64,000 bases of DNA, taken from NCBI GenBank assembly GCA_038373865.1, contig JAXGGA010005584.1, positions 1-64,000 on the forward strand, read 5' to 3'. Under the pieces are notes generated by a model that worked only from the letters and a program-made list of their open reading frames with translations, did no database searches and was not told where the DNA came from. Source of the DNA: Uloborus plumipes (taxonomy: Eukaryota; Arthropoda; Arachnida; Araneae; Uloboridae). The position numbers and the translations under genes were made by a program. Below are positions 11,401 to 26,400 of this stretch, piece after piece. How positions within the stretch are numbered: position 1 is the first letter of the stretch; the number at the start of each line of letters is the position of its first letter.

Positions 11401-14400
11401 AAATATGCAACTATGCAACTGCATAGGCACACATGAAGTTGCATATAATCCGGACATAACTAATAAGACTGTTTACCGCCTCCTTGCGTCTTGACAGTAG
11501 CAGCCCTACTCCTGGTTCCATCTCCTTTTCTGGTCACAGCAGCCACCTGAACCGAATACTGAGTGTCTGGCTGCAGTCCACTCACATTGTACTCCTCGGC
11601 TTCCTCATTGGCCACATCGTACCGCAGAGGTTCGTTCACCAAATCCCCTTCCTTGTTCATCTCGTGAACGTGGATCTGATAGCCACGAATGAGCCCGTTG
11701 CGGTCCCGATTGGCGGGTGCTTTCCAACGTACATTGATGGTGGTGCTGTTGATGGCCTGGGCTTGAATGTCTTGAGGCATTCCCGGAACTAAAAGACGGA
11801 TATTAATGGTATAGCTTCAGAAAAGAAACGCATTTTGCCAAATAGATTGTTATCTACACTGTTAAAACTACAGGTTCCACAAGTCACCTTAAGGGTTAAA
11901 CGTTGTAGCTCCAGAGGCACCCCCTGAGGGGTGACACTTGACTCTAGGGATAAACCGATAAGTAAATTGGCCGATTACCGATTAATTGGTTGTTGATAAT
12001 CGGCCGATTAATGTTTTTAGTGCTACCAATTTTACCATCACTGCTTTTTGTCTCTTATACAATTCCGAGTTTAGAAATAGTAAGTAATGTATTTCCGAGA
12101 AAAGATTTTTTTTTATATCTTCTCATTTTCACAAAATAATTTCAATATTTTATCAAATTTCTTTGAACCAATTTTCATATTATTGTCAATAATATTACAT
12201 AAACACATTGTTAATTATGTTAATTGGGCATAAAAATTCAAAAAAAGGGGAGGGGGTGTCTTTGGTGAGCACTCCAATTTAGGGGTACTTTTAATTTAAA
12301 TTTTTTAGTAGTTAGTAGCAACTTAATTCAAGACTTTTATTATTCGTGAAAATTAGAGGTTATCTAAAAGCACTGTACTAAGGAGAAAATTGTCGCCACA
12401 AGAAAAATGTTGCAACATTGTCTATGTATATTTATTCAAAGTAGGAGGATTATTTTACAAAAAATTTTATATCAACTGTGAGGATTATTGTTACTGTTAA
12501 TAAAAATATTCATCATAGTTTCTTAGTGAAGGTATACTTTGAAGAATAATAATTAAAGACATTTTTGGCCGATTAATCGGCCCGATTTAGCCGATTATTA
12601 ATAATCGGCAAAGTGACCGATTATGGGCGATTAATCGGTGCATCCCTACTTGACTCCCTATGGCACGTTTGAAGGTGCCATTAGGTTCCTTCGGGTTCTA
12701 TAGGTCACCCATGGGGTATACCATATGACACCCATAGGGTGCCATAGGGCGTCAAGTGGCACCCCTCAATGGGTGGCGCTGGAGATACAACGTTTCACTC
12801 TTAAAGGTGCCTTGTGCAACTTATAGCTAACAGTGTAATACAAGGGGAACATTCACTCTTCGGGTCACTGATTTTTCTTCAACTCTGTGTATTGAAATTG
12901 ATTTGCTAGTGTAGTTTATACCCAAAGTCCTAGCGTGCATAACTCAGAAATGAAGCAGAAATTACTTTTGAAAATGTTGACCGAGGCATTTGTCCAAGCT
13001 AGCAATTTGGTTCTCAATAATGGCAATTTCGTAATTTCAATATTTGCAATTGTGTTTCTCAATATTTTTTTAAAAATTACTATTGCTAAGAACTCATAAG
13101 CCTTATGTTTTGACATAAAAACTTACTCAAGATCGTATTTTTGGAGCTTGGACTAATGTTGCGGTTTACATTTTTGAAAGTAATTTTTCTCGTATTTCTG
13201 AGCTATGCACCTTAGGACTTCGGGTACATACTACTCTAGCAAATATCTTTCAATATACATAGTAACAACCAAATCGGTGACCCGAAGAGTGGAGGTTCCC
13301 CTTGTTGGACCTTAAAAAGGAGAGAAAGCTCTAAGTCACCTTTTTCAAGGTATCCTAGTACCCGAATTTGTATATTTGAATCAGCACACAGAAGTTATCA
13401 ATTAATTGTTACCGAAAAATACCACTAGGAGTAATCAAGACTTTGAATACTTCATGTTGGCTCCGATAGCTTAAAGTTTGACCATGAGAGAAATTTTTTC
13501 AGTGAAACGGGGAAGTGTTACTGGCGTTGATTCAACTTCGGTTAGTTCTGCAGTGGCATTGAGATGACAGCCTTCAATTAATTGAAAATAACACTAGAAC
13601 CTTTCAGTGAACTATTCTTTAAGAAATAAGCAATATCAAGGTCCCGCTTTCAAACTTTAAAGCTCCCCCGAATAATGAGCAATTTTGTTACTATTTCACT
13701 GATACTTAAAACGAGAAAATTGCTTGTCATCTGCGTTACCTGATAAAATCAGGATGACATTGCATGACTATATAACTTTAGTTTTAAACTTATCTGTCAT
13801 TACATTGCAAAAAAATCTCGCGGATTTTGGAGCAATGTAATATTACGGACAAATACTACCCACACAGTTGATAAAGTAATCCCTGTAGTTCTTTATGATT
13901 ACAGTAAAAAAAGAAATGTTTTGAATTTAGCATTTAAAGTTTGTGATTCTTCAAATATTTCTATTAGCAATGAAGCTCAAACTGAGTACTGTGTAGTACA
14001 TATAATTATTTCTCAAAAAACTAACGCTATTTATTTCTCACTGAACAACCACTTATTATTAGAGTCCGATCAAGCCAAAATGAAGCCCAGGTCTTGGTAA
14101 AACTAGGTGTCCCTCTCAGAAGAGAATTTGCACATTTTCTAAGTTGTAGTTTCAATAAGGAGAATAAACAATTGTTTTCTCTATTTTGGGGGCTCTAAAA
14201 CTATGGCACCCAGATCCAAGGACCCGGAGGACCCTGCGTTATTCAGACCCTGTTTAGTACTTTAACTGTGCGATTTAATAACAAGAAGAGATTTACTGGA
14301 ATCCATCCTTATGTGCATTAAAGAAGAAGAATCGGTATTTCTTAATTGCTCATTTTACTACAATCCCATAATGGTTATGCAATACACACACTAACTCAGT

Positions 14401-17400
14401 TTTTCCATACAAGGACTACAGTATCGTGCTTTTTGGCACTCATCAGCATGGAATAGCAATTAAACGAGCTGGAGGCAGAAATATTCTTATAGAGCAAAGA
14501 GAGCCAAAAAAAAAAAAAAAAAAAAAAAACTGGTAGCTTATCTGAAATTAGAACATCAACGAGCGACTGCACTTACAGCCTTATTCACAATCGCGAATAA
14601 TCCTTCAATGTTGCCACTGTTGAAGATAATCCGAAGATTCGCCCGAAATCGTTATTCACAGCCTTATTCACAATCACGAATTGGCTGCGGAATAATTCCA
14701 GGATTGATCTATCGTCTGTTGCGGATCAGGCCACCGTTCTTATTCACCAACCTCGGATAGATGAATCGAGAGATTTTCTAGACACAGATGTAAAAGCTTC
14801 TCTCATTGGCGGCTTTTGATCAGGTGACGCTGACGACATTCCCATGATTCCTAGTCGCCCATCATGGCCGCTAATGTTTTTCGGAAGAAGACAGATCTTT
14901 GTTATTTTTTATATTTTTTTCTAACCATCAGAGCTTTCCACAACTTATGTATGTTATATATCTTGGTAAATTGCATCTTCAAAAAAAATTTCATTCAAAA
15001 ATATTAATTTTAAGGTTCTTAAATCAGTTAAAAACTCACTGTAAGTGAGAAATTTCAACAGCGTCCATCTTGGGCCACCAAGAATCTATTCAGTTCTTAA
15101 AAATGTTTCTGAATTTTTCTACCACTACTTTTTCGTCCTAAGATGCATATTACAGGCTATTTTCGCAAGAAAAGTTCGGAATCAGAGGGATATTTCAAAA
15201 TAAAAACATCATATTCGCCATGTTTGTCTTTTCCTACATGTAAAACGTGTGGTAGAGAGTATAATCGCGGAATTAAACCGCCAATATTGGCGGCTCAGAT
15301 TCGAGGCTATATTTCGCTGCTTGTAGGCAGGAATAATCTTCCTTTTGCGATTGTGAATAACGATTTCGTGCGAATCCTGGGATAATCTTCAACAGTGGCA
15401 ACATTGAAGGATTATTCGTGTTTGTGAATAACGGTGTCACACTCGCAAAAGGAAGATAATTCGAGCCTAGAATCTTGGAATTATAGCCTCGAATCTGAGC
15501 CGCCGATCTGGCGGTTTAATTCCGCGATTATACTCTCTACCACACGTTTTACATGATGGAAAAGACAAACATAGCGGATATGATGTTTTTATTTTGAAAT
15601 ATCCCTCTGATTCCTTACTTTTTTTGCGAAATAACTTTGTAATATGCATCTTAGGACGAAAAAGTTGCGTGATAACAACGGTAGAAAAATTAAGAAACAT
15701 TTTTAAGAACTGAATAGATTGTTGGTGGCCCAAGATGGACGCCGTTGAAATTTCTCACTTACAGTGAGTTTTTAATTGATTTAAGTACCTTAAAACTAAT
15801 ATTTTTGAATGATTTTTTTTTTGGAAGATGCAGTTTACCAAGATATATAACATACATAGGTTGTGGAAAGCTCTGACGGTTAGAAAAAAATCTAAAAAAT
15901 AACAAAGATCTGTCTGCTTCCGGAAAACATTGGCGGCTATGATGAGTGACTAGGAATCATGGGAAGTCGTCAACGGCACCTGATCAAAAGCGACCAATTG
16001 CAGAAGTTCTTACATCTGTGTCTGAGTAATCCTGCGCTTCATTTATTCAAGGTTGGTGAATAAGAACGGAGGCTGGATCTGGATCGCAGGATAGATCGAT
16101 TTCGGGATTATTCTACAGCCAAGCCGTGATTGTGAATAAGACTGTTAGTACGGCACAACTCGTAAATTTTGAGGCAAAGCTCGGGTTACTTTTGGCTCCA
16201 TAATGGTTACTTTTGGTTTATGGTACTCTTTGGTTTATGGTTATGGCCTTATTTCCGAAACATCAACTAGTTCTTACCTCCTTCATCAGTTCGTATCGTG
16301 ATGGCTTCAGACAATGGACCTTCCCCGGCAGCTGTACCCGCTAATACCCACACCCGATACTCAGTCCAAGTGTTAAGGTCTTCCAATACAGTTTCAGTGT
16401 CCGGTGCTTCGACAGTTTTTTCAGTCGCCTGCGCGGGATCGGTGGGTTTGTCAGAAGGCAGGTATAGAACTTTATAGAAGGTGATGATCCCGTTCCTTTG
16501 ACTCTCTGGCGGGGGCTCCCAAGAGATTTTTAAGGAACGGGAATTGAGGGCTAAGCCAGTGACTTCTTTGGGAGGGGCTGTGGGAGCTAAAGGAGTGAAA
16601 ATAAGCAAAACAAAAGAAACAAGACAGCAAATAATAGTGTAAATGGGTTTGGGATAAATAAAATTTGGGTAGAACTAAGACCCAGTAAACCAGGCTGACC
16701 CTAAACCATCTTGTCTCTTACGAAATCTTACCGTTTGTAATGTAATAGCTTGGCTGCAAATTTGGCACTTTTATAAAATTACTTGACGTTGATTGGATGC
16801 TTTTTTTACTTTCACTAATCTAGCCGTTAACTAGACAGCTGGACTAAAATTAGTGTTTTAAGAAGAATATTCAAATAAAGAATTCCAAAAGAGAGTAAAC
16901 AGAATGCGTTAGGCACAGAACATTTTATATGAATTAATGAATTGCAGTAAAGGTCAGAAGATATTTTTTGCATTTACCAAGCGACGTGCTTGGGAACAAA
17001 AATAAGAAACAAAATAGCTGGCCTGGATTATTGGAGCCTTAATTGGAACTATCGCTCTAGACAGTGAAATGTATAGTTATAATATGAGGCGGGTGTTAAT
17101 TTTAACGATTGTTTTCCTATACTTTTTTGACTCATGTTAGCTTGGCTGAGCTTGTCTCACATGCATATCAGCATTCTTACAGCAACATATAACGGAAAGT
17201 AAAAGGATTTTCTTTATGCAAAGAACTGAAGATCAAGCTATTAGAATAAATCTACAAAATGCAGACTGGTATTTTAAGTTTACAAGGAGCCACTTTTACA
17301 ACGAAAATTTTTTGTCGTTTTAGATGGTTTTTAATCCACCTTTTTTTAAAAAATGTTTTCGTTCATAAACACACATTTTTTGTACTAAAAAGTGTTCCTT

Positions 17401-20400
17401 GCAACTTCGAAACATGTGTTTAAAAGTTCCGTTATTTTTATTTCTAACATTCGTTTTAATATTTAACATACGGGCGATTCTCTGTAAACTCGTCATTTTT
17501 CACACGAAATCTGTCCGGACACGGTTTTTTGAAATGTTCGTATAATTATAATACTATTGCTCAGAAAATGAATCTATTACTTTGGTTTGAAAGAGGGCCA
17601 ATTGAAGTTTGTGTTTTTCTGATAAATCATGATAGGGGGTAAGTCCCCCGCCTAGTATAACTTGGCAGGGGACTGTGCCAAGTGACTGTGTTTTTCTCTT
17701 TGTTGCGTAATATCTGCAAAACTATTGGAACATAATTACTTACGAGACTACCTATAAATTTAGGCACAAATCGTGGACATAATAACTAATATGTTTTATC
17801 ATTAAATTAATCGACATTAATAAAATCACTGCCCAGAGGACTGTTTTCGCGACGATCCTGATTCATATTTTCATCAAAAATGTGACTCTCAAACTAAGCA
17901 AAATAGCGTTTCAACACCGTTCTCGGCGCTTTTGGGAAATTCACACTGATTACTTAAAACTTCATGCCAAAAAGAATTTGCAAAAGTTATAGATTTTTCG
18001 TATTACAGCTTTGAATTTGTTGCAGGGGACTGTTTGAAAAAACTCCGGACAGAATTTACATGACAATTTTAAGTTTTAGAAATACGTAATTATACCTTAT
18101 TTCATAAGAAAAGTATAGCTGCATTATTCTATTTTTAGATATTAATTGCCAAATTTATGTAGTGTTAATAGGTTTTTTGAAATACTATCTTTAACAGTTA
18201 AACTATGGGAATGGGACAGCTAGGGGACTCTGTTTTTGGCGCTTAGATAATTTCTAGAAAAAAATATGAAATTGTTATCACTCCAAATACAATTGGGCCA
18301 CGAAGTATTAATGCTTTACTTGTATTAAGAGCGATAATTACTTTATTACACTTTATTATTTTTAAAATACTCGGTCCGGACAGCGAATTACCAGTTTACA
18401 GAGAATCGCCCATACAATAGGTTATGCATATGCAAACTGTATTTTTTTTCTTTTAAATGTTATCTTTAAAATGTTATGATAACATTAATACGGTTATAAC
18501 ATAGAAAATAAAATAGATTTCCGCTAACAAATTGTAGAGGAATCTTGATAGATTTAATCTTGATTTTAATCATATCTTGAAAGATTTAATGTAGCAGTTT
18601 GGTTTATTGTTCATATTTAGTTTTTATCGAAAGCATCAGATCTTCAAAAACGATTTGACTTTCTCCTCTGCAAACACCTAGGGACAATTTAGCCATGGCC
18701 AAATTTAAACTGTATATGAATGTAACTAACACTCAGTTTTTTACTTTGTTATTAGAAGATAATTTTGCATTTTTTAAAAACTTACAACAAGAATTAAAAA
18801 GGCAATGACCGAAATATAATTGCATTACTATTGCTTAACATGTTTGAAAAGAAACCACAGTTAGAAAAGATTTTTTTCTAAAGAAATTGTTTTGAGTGTA
18901 AATTTAATCAGAAATTGTGCAGTTGTATATCAACTTAAGTGAAAAAGCGATAGTTCCAAACATTAAAATCATAGCAGGAAATGAAAACTATAATATCAAA
19001 ACAAAGTAATTAGGGATAAAATGAAGCAACAAAATTTAATAATAAATCAACTAATAATAATTAACAGTTCATGCAGTGCTTTCCAAATAAACAGAACATG
19101 AAATTTTCCTTGATTTTTTTGAAAGCTTATTAAGTCTACTAGAATATTTCTGTGCCCTAGGGATGCGACTTGAAAACCAAATTTAAAGAAGAAAAAAAGT
19201 TAGAACAAAATTAATGAAAGAAGTTAGCCGTGAATTAAATGTTAACGTGTTCTACAATTAAAGTGATTTTGTAAGACAGATAAAGATGTGGAATATATTT
19301 AAAAAACAGACATAATTAAAAAAATATATACTTTTTGCATTTCTGATAAAAACACGCAATGATTTTCTTCATAAAGTGATAAAATATTTGATTTTCAGAA
19401 AGCGCATTTGACAAATTAAATTATCTTGAAAAATTAGTTAAGCGAAGGTAAATAAATCTGTTTAATTACTACATACATCTTTACTTTTAGTTAGTTTTTT
19501 CCTTTCAAATTTTATGCAATGTAGTGATTCCTTTTCTTATTAAAATTAATACTTTTAAGCAAAATATGAATTACATTTTAAATGGATTGCGAGTGGTAAT
19601 TCAAAATGGCTTTATGTAATATTTGAATTACTTTTATAACATTTCTTAATAAAATTACTCAGAAAATTAAACAATTTATCTTATCACAAAACTGATCACG
19701 AAATAAATTTGTGAGGAAATCGTTCACTGACAAAAATATCTTTCGATAGTATTTTTTACGGCTTTGAATTTTCTATTCTTTCTGCAGAACATTAAAAAGA
19801 TATTTTAAGATTTTCACTGACAAAAATATCTTTCGATAGTATTTTTTACGGCTTTGAATTTTGTATTCTTTCTGCAGAACATTAAAAAGATATTTTAAGA
19901 TTTAAAAACTAGATAACTAAAAGTAAGTTATCCATTTGCAATATTTCCGATGAAACGAACTTTTGAATTTATAGGAAAAGTTCGTAGAGAAAACACACCC
20001 GCGAATTAAACTTAAAATTTTAACTAAACTATCTATCGAAGAAATATATTCACGTTGTCGATATGAATTTTTAAAGAAATGACGGTTTTAAGAAAAAAAA
20101 TGTTTTTCTGTACTTATTTTTTACTTTCGTAGTTTCTAACAAAATGAACGTAATAATGTTGAAAAGTTCAATCTTTCATTAGAACTGTCAGTAAAATATT
20201 TATATAAATATATGTTACAGCGATTTTTATCTTCCGAAGAAAAGAAAATGTGATAGTACAAAAAGTCAGAGTACTACACCTATTGATGTAGTAATGCATC
20301 GCGATTAATTTATTAATCGCAATACATTGTTCAAGAAAGAAAATTAACGTAAGGAACGCTTTGGGAATGCGATCAGTCGAAAAACATTTTAATAAAATGT

Positions 20401-23400
20401 ATTGACAAGTCAATGTACTTTCAGTTGAAATGTTTGGTGCGTAAAATAATAGTATTTAGTAAGCGTGTTTTTTGGTTAGTTGTTTGAGTTAGAAAATTTA
20501 CTTCTAAAGAAACGGTATTTTGATAAAGTAATTCTGAGTGAAGATGTAAATGAAATACAAAGTTGTTCGTATCGGTCAATATGTTTTGCTCCTTACAATC
20601 CTTTTGACGAAACATTTCTTTTGCATAAAACATAGAATCTACAGAACTGTGTAACAGACGAAATTGAAGTGAATGAAAAGTAATATATTAGCATACATCT
20701 AATTATTTTCACGCAAATGACAAAAATCCTCAATCGTCAGGATATTTCCACTTAATTGTATTATCAAATCAGAAGCAGATGTTCCATCTCATGCAAAGGC
20801 AACGACTCTCAATTCCCAGAAGGAAGGTGGTAAAACGCTAGACTTATAAACCAAGTTGTTGTCTCGAATGCGACTGCGCTGGACAATGACTTGAGCTCGT
20901 TGGTAACAATGGTTTTCAAGTTCACACTGGTCAAAATTAATGTAAAAGAAGCTTGACTTTCCAATAAATGCAAGCATTTAGAAAATGACGGTAAACTGAA
21001 TACACAGAGGAAAGGCTGCTTTATGTAATGGAGAAAAAAAATCATAGTGACCTTAGAGGAGTGCCGATAGGTGAAAAATTGAACAGTTAGATGCGTACTT
21101 TTTAAATCATCAGTGGTTTTTTTCCTCATCTCAAAAATACCAACATCATGTGCTATTAATGTACATGCATACACAAAAAATGTACATACTTACATGCAGA
21201 TGCGTCGGTAACTGTAATGGTATAACGAGTTCCTTATTTTTTCCAATCTCAAAAATTGCCCAACGCGTGAAATAAAACTTTCACTTCAAAAAATCATACT
21301 GTTTTGTTCAATACTGGAACTTAACTTATGAAAGAATATTATAGTAACTTTCTTGAAAGAATGAATCGACACTCGGTTGTAATGATGACTTTTTATGTTG
21401 CAATATTTCTAAATCATGTAAAAATGTATTGTAATAATTGAGTCTAATACGACGCTTTTTGCTGAAAGAACAAAATAACATTCATACCATACTGCTCAGT
21501 TCGAACTTGTACTGGTAAAGTAGCTGCTCCTTCTCCCCTCTTGGACTTGGCCGCTACCCATACATAGTACACAGTATCAGGGTACAAGTCACCAAGATTG
21601 AAGGCTTCGATGTCAGCAGGAATCTCTCGATGGTACTCGTGCTGGGTGAAAGTATCGTTCCAGTACAGCTCGTAGCCAATGATGTTCTCCCCGGTGTGGG
21701 TAGGTTTCGACCAGCTCAGCTGAACAGTGGTGGAAGACGTGGCTATAGCACGGAGGTTAGATGGCTGACTAGGTACTGCAAAATATAGAAATTCGAAAGA
21801 ATCAGCTTTCTGAAAGTCAAGGAATATTTTACAATTCAAATAAAAGAGGCGCGTTCTACTTCACACCCAGTTAATCTACCGCATGGTCACAAAAAATACC
21901 TTTGAGAAATCTGATTCTACTGGGCTTAGTTGAAAGTGGCATGTTGCATTTAAACCCGTGCAACATCAGGCGCAACAGCTAGTTTATTTATTTACTTTCT
22001 AATTAATCTGTTCGATAGTTTCATTCCTTTGACAAATGAGGAGCAGCCATTCATGAAATTCTGTGTAAAAACACGGATCTTTTGGCTTTGATACCTAAAG
22101 AAAGATGCAAAACATTTCTAATGATTGACATTCCAGTGCTGAAAAAATATGAGATTATTAAACAGACATTATTAGTGACTAAATCCCGGTATTAAGTATT
22201 TAAAAAAGGTGAAGTATTTTTGAATGAAAAGCATGTATCTGAAATATGAACACCTAAAAAAATCTCTAAAATAGAATGCTTACTTTTGGAATAAATAGAT
22301 GGCAGCACATTTGATATACACAATGAAAACAACAGGAACCGATCATTCATTTGATTTAAATTTATTATAGTACATTCACTTAAATTGAAGCTCTAAAACG
22401 TAATTTTAAACGATTTTTGAAGTTTAACGTGTTTGCAGGATATTCCCTCCTGAAAAAATTGAGAATCTGAAGTCTATGAAACGAAATTTTAGATGCTCTT
22501 TTATGATTTGGAGGAAACAGGGCTTCGGAGGAATAACATTTTGAACACTTTCTTATTTTCAGAACTTAAAAAAAAAAAAAAGAATGGGCGAAGGGGAGGG
22601 GGGTGCACAAAAGTAGAAAACCAATAATCTGCAGCTGTTAAAAATTCGAATGTCGAGATTTATTTTTGAAAGAAATTAAGATTTCTCCCCATTTTTTTTT
22701 AAATTAAAACAACTTAGTTTTTCTATAGAATACACAGTTTCTTGATGGTACATCGAATTTGCAATCATGAAATCTAAGTGAAACCGGTTTCATTCCATTC
22801 AAAATGGCTTGTGAACATGCGAATTTAATTCTAATTGAAACACAACACTCAGCAAAGAAGAATATACAGCCAGTTAGCTCTCACGAGTCACGACTTAATT
22901 TGTTTCGTTGAGCATTTTGCACAAGGTTTCTTATAGCTTTGAAATATATTTCCAACGTGTTGCTTTTCTCGGATGTCTTTTTATTTTAAAGCTTACACTT
23001 CTTCGCACTGAAAAAGGGGCTCGTTGTAATCCCGAAACACGTGTCTGCAGCCAAATGCATGATTCGTGCTTTAAAACGTTGGACTATCCTTATTTGATTT
23101 TACTGTGTTTTTTTTTTAATGCGTACTTCATTTACGTTGTTTTTATATTTCAATGATAAGATTAAGCTATTTGATAAAGCTTGAATAAATGAATCGTCAT
23201 TCAAACAAAATTTCAATCAGTGACATTTTCGCACAATATACAGCTATAGAAGGATAGTTTTGATTTATTTTTATCAGTTCAATATTTTGACTGGGCTGAC
23301 TAATATTTTGAGCCACTTGATTCGCATCCCAGACAAAACAGCAAATTTACAAAATTCAATCAGTCAAATTTCTTGAACAATAGGTAAAAATAGTGCTCAG

Positions 23401-26400
23401 CTAATATCAAAGACTTAATACATTCGACTATATGATGCAATTTCTAAGTCTTTCACACGGCATTATCAATTTCCTATGAATATTCATTCACGAAAAATGT
23501 CCTTTGATATAGTAGATGTATGAATCTATTAAAACGCTATTCATCCAGTTGAAGTCTTGCAATTTAAATCAATTATTCACGCCAAGAAACTCAGTTTTCG
23601 AAGTAATATGATTCGTAAGCAGCTGATCAGATCAATATCATTTTCGTAACTCAGTTTTCAAAACTAATTAACCATTGGGCTGTATAAAATTTACGAAACA
23701 TACATTCTCTGCGTAAAACATAAAAAATAATTTTTTTGAGTAAAAGCACTCAGCTTAGTTAAATATTTGCTGCTCAAGCAGTTCTGTCTGCAAAATTATG
23801 TCCTTGTTTATTCCGTTGTTGAAGTTAATGAGAATAAAAAGCTTTTTTATTCGTTTACCAAATACACTAAATAGAATTACACGAAACTAGAATTCAACTT
23901 TAAAAATAAATTTCAATGAATTCAGGTTCTTTAATCGCATTCTCATACACTACATTAACAACACAACCACATATATATGTAATGGAACAAATATTCAACT
24001 TTTAATTTTCAATGGTTTCTCTGAAAAATGTTGGCAAAATATAGTTGAACATCATTTTATCTATAGTTTTTACGCCGACTTCAAAACTTATGTTTAAATG
24101 TAGTATCAATGGGTGTTCAAAGAATAAAATTATTTTTTACGTTTTAGAGCACTTGCCGAGTGAAGTTCTGAAGTCGGTTCAATTTTTTTTTTCAAAAATA
24201 TTTTTATTTTATTCTTTTAGTGTAAATGTACTTCAGAAGTAAGAAAATGTTTCCATTACGAAACTTCACCTAATTTTCTTAAGTAAACTAGCTGCGTGGC
24301 CTGGTGTTGCACGGGTTACCTCTGAACAAAATATTAACAAAACTTGAACATTTTGTAAGACTGGGCATCTTACTAATTGTTTTCCAAAGGTTCTTTTATT
24401 TTTGCGTTTCCCGTGTAATATTTTACTGTATATTTATTATATACATATCATAGCGTGATGTAATTAAAATAGTTTTTTATAGATTGTTGTCTTATAAACG
24501 TGGTTAAAACTGCGGGGCACAGCTATGCCATAATAAAGGTCATATCCATGCAATGGATTTATCATTTTTTTGTTTCAGTTAAAAATACTACGTACGAGGC
24601 CCGCTAATGAGTTTCATGTTTGATTCAGTTAAGCTTTCATTCAAAATTCTCATTATCATTATTATTACTGTTTCATATCAACCACGTTTTATAACAATGG
24701 ATTTCATATTAAATCATTTCGGACAAACAGCTTTAAATTTGAGCAAAAATGTGAAGATTTTTCTCAATTTCTTCAAAATCCCATTATCAAATCTTACGTC
24801 AATTAAAACTAATGAAGCCTGAAAAATGACGAATCTATCGGTAACGGAATTTTTGAAATCGGTTCAGGCGTCTTTGAGTAATTGTATAAATTCATAAAAA
24901 TTTCAAAAAGACCATAGAAATGAATTTCATTATGTAATCTAGAGAAGCCTTACTTTCAAAATTGTCATTATTACGATAACTGTGATCCCGATTTCTTTTT
25001 CGATCGATTTATGCAGGTTTCCGTTATCAAACCCGGAGCACGAAACGATGGGACCAATCGGGAATGAAACCCTTTCGAACAAAAAAAGAATTTTTGAAAT
25101 CGGTGCAGGCGTCTTCGAGTAATCTTATAACATACAAAAAAAAAAAAAAAAAATCCGACGAATTGTATAACTTCCTCCTTTGTTGACGTCGGTTAAAAAG
25201 CCTTTTTTTTAAAACACAAATATATATTTTACTGTTGCTTTAGCGAAATTTAATGTTACAAGGGAGAATATAAATCTTACGAAATGTATCGTTGAAACAT
25301 TGAAAGGCTGTTTTTATTTTATTTAATGTTCATGCACAACTAATTTACATTTGTGAAACGAAAAGACTTACAGTAAAATGTTAAGAAAAAAAAGTTTAGA
25401 AATTAAGGGACAAAAATATTTTTTGAAAATAAAAAATAAAATGTGCACATTTTAATGAAATAAAAAAGTAAAACAAAGGCATCATTTTTCCCTATAGGGA
25501 TAAATCATAAATAATTAACTTTTTAATTAGTAGCCCACTGGTAATACAACATTTAAAAATTGTTTCAATTTATTCCGATTCTTTGATATTAATTAATAAT
25601 TCCGTGTCACAATTTATTATGTCAGATTACATTTATATAACAGCCGAAAAAGAAAGTAGCACGAAAATGTTTAGATACGAAAAAAAATTAATATTTTATT
25701 ACCTCAGTCGCAGTACATAGTCAAAAAGTGCTAAAAATGTAAACGGCAAACAAAACAGTACTAAGTAAAAATGCGATTTAAACCGTATTTTCTAAGAATT
25801 CAATAAAAAACTTCATTTATGTAACTTCAAGCACACTATCTTAATTCTATCTTTTTTCGAAAGATCGCTAATTAGTCTTTTAAAATGTATAAATATTTTA
25901 TGAATGTTTTAGGAGTTTTTTTTTACATTTACTTAGAGTTTGTTAAAATTATAATGAAAGCTTTTTAAAAATTTACATTTCATTATAAGTGTGTGCCATT
26001 AGAAGAAATAATTTGTCTCTGAATTATTCGATTGTCGTTAAAAGGATTTGACAGTCTTAATAGTTATTTGAAATAATCTATCAATTCAAGATGATGTTTT
26101 AGGCTTTTAAAATCAGCGTTTTTCAATCTTTTTTAAACCCATGGATGTAAAAAAAAAAAAAAAAAAAAAAAAAACATAACTGCACGATAAGTTTTTTCTT
26201 CTTTTTTTTAGAAAAAAAAAGCAGAACTACTAGGTATTGAACAATTGCAACATAAATTGATAATCAGATATTTTTAATGATTTACTTATAACATCAAAAT
26301 ATTATAGTTAAACCTCAAAATATTATACTGGAGCAGGGGTGGCCAACCTTTTTAGGGAGAGTGCCACTATCTGGAGAGAAAAAGCTCTGGGTGCCACATT

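Noticed and set aside
11484..11792. A 102-residue plus-strand frame over FN3-5
   Set aside because: Shadow of the FN3-5 exon on the other strand.
14506..14529. Poly(A) tail of a processed pseudogene
   Set aside because: No gene-like sequence or target duplication was found upstream of the A run.
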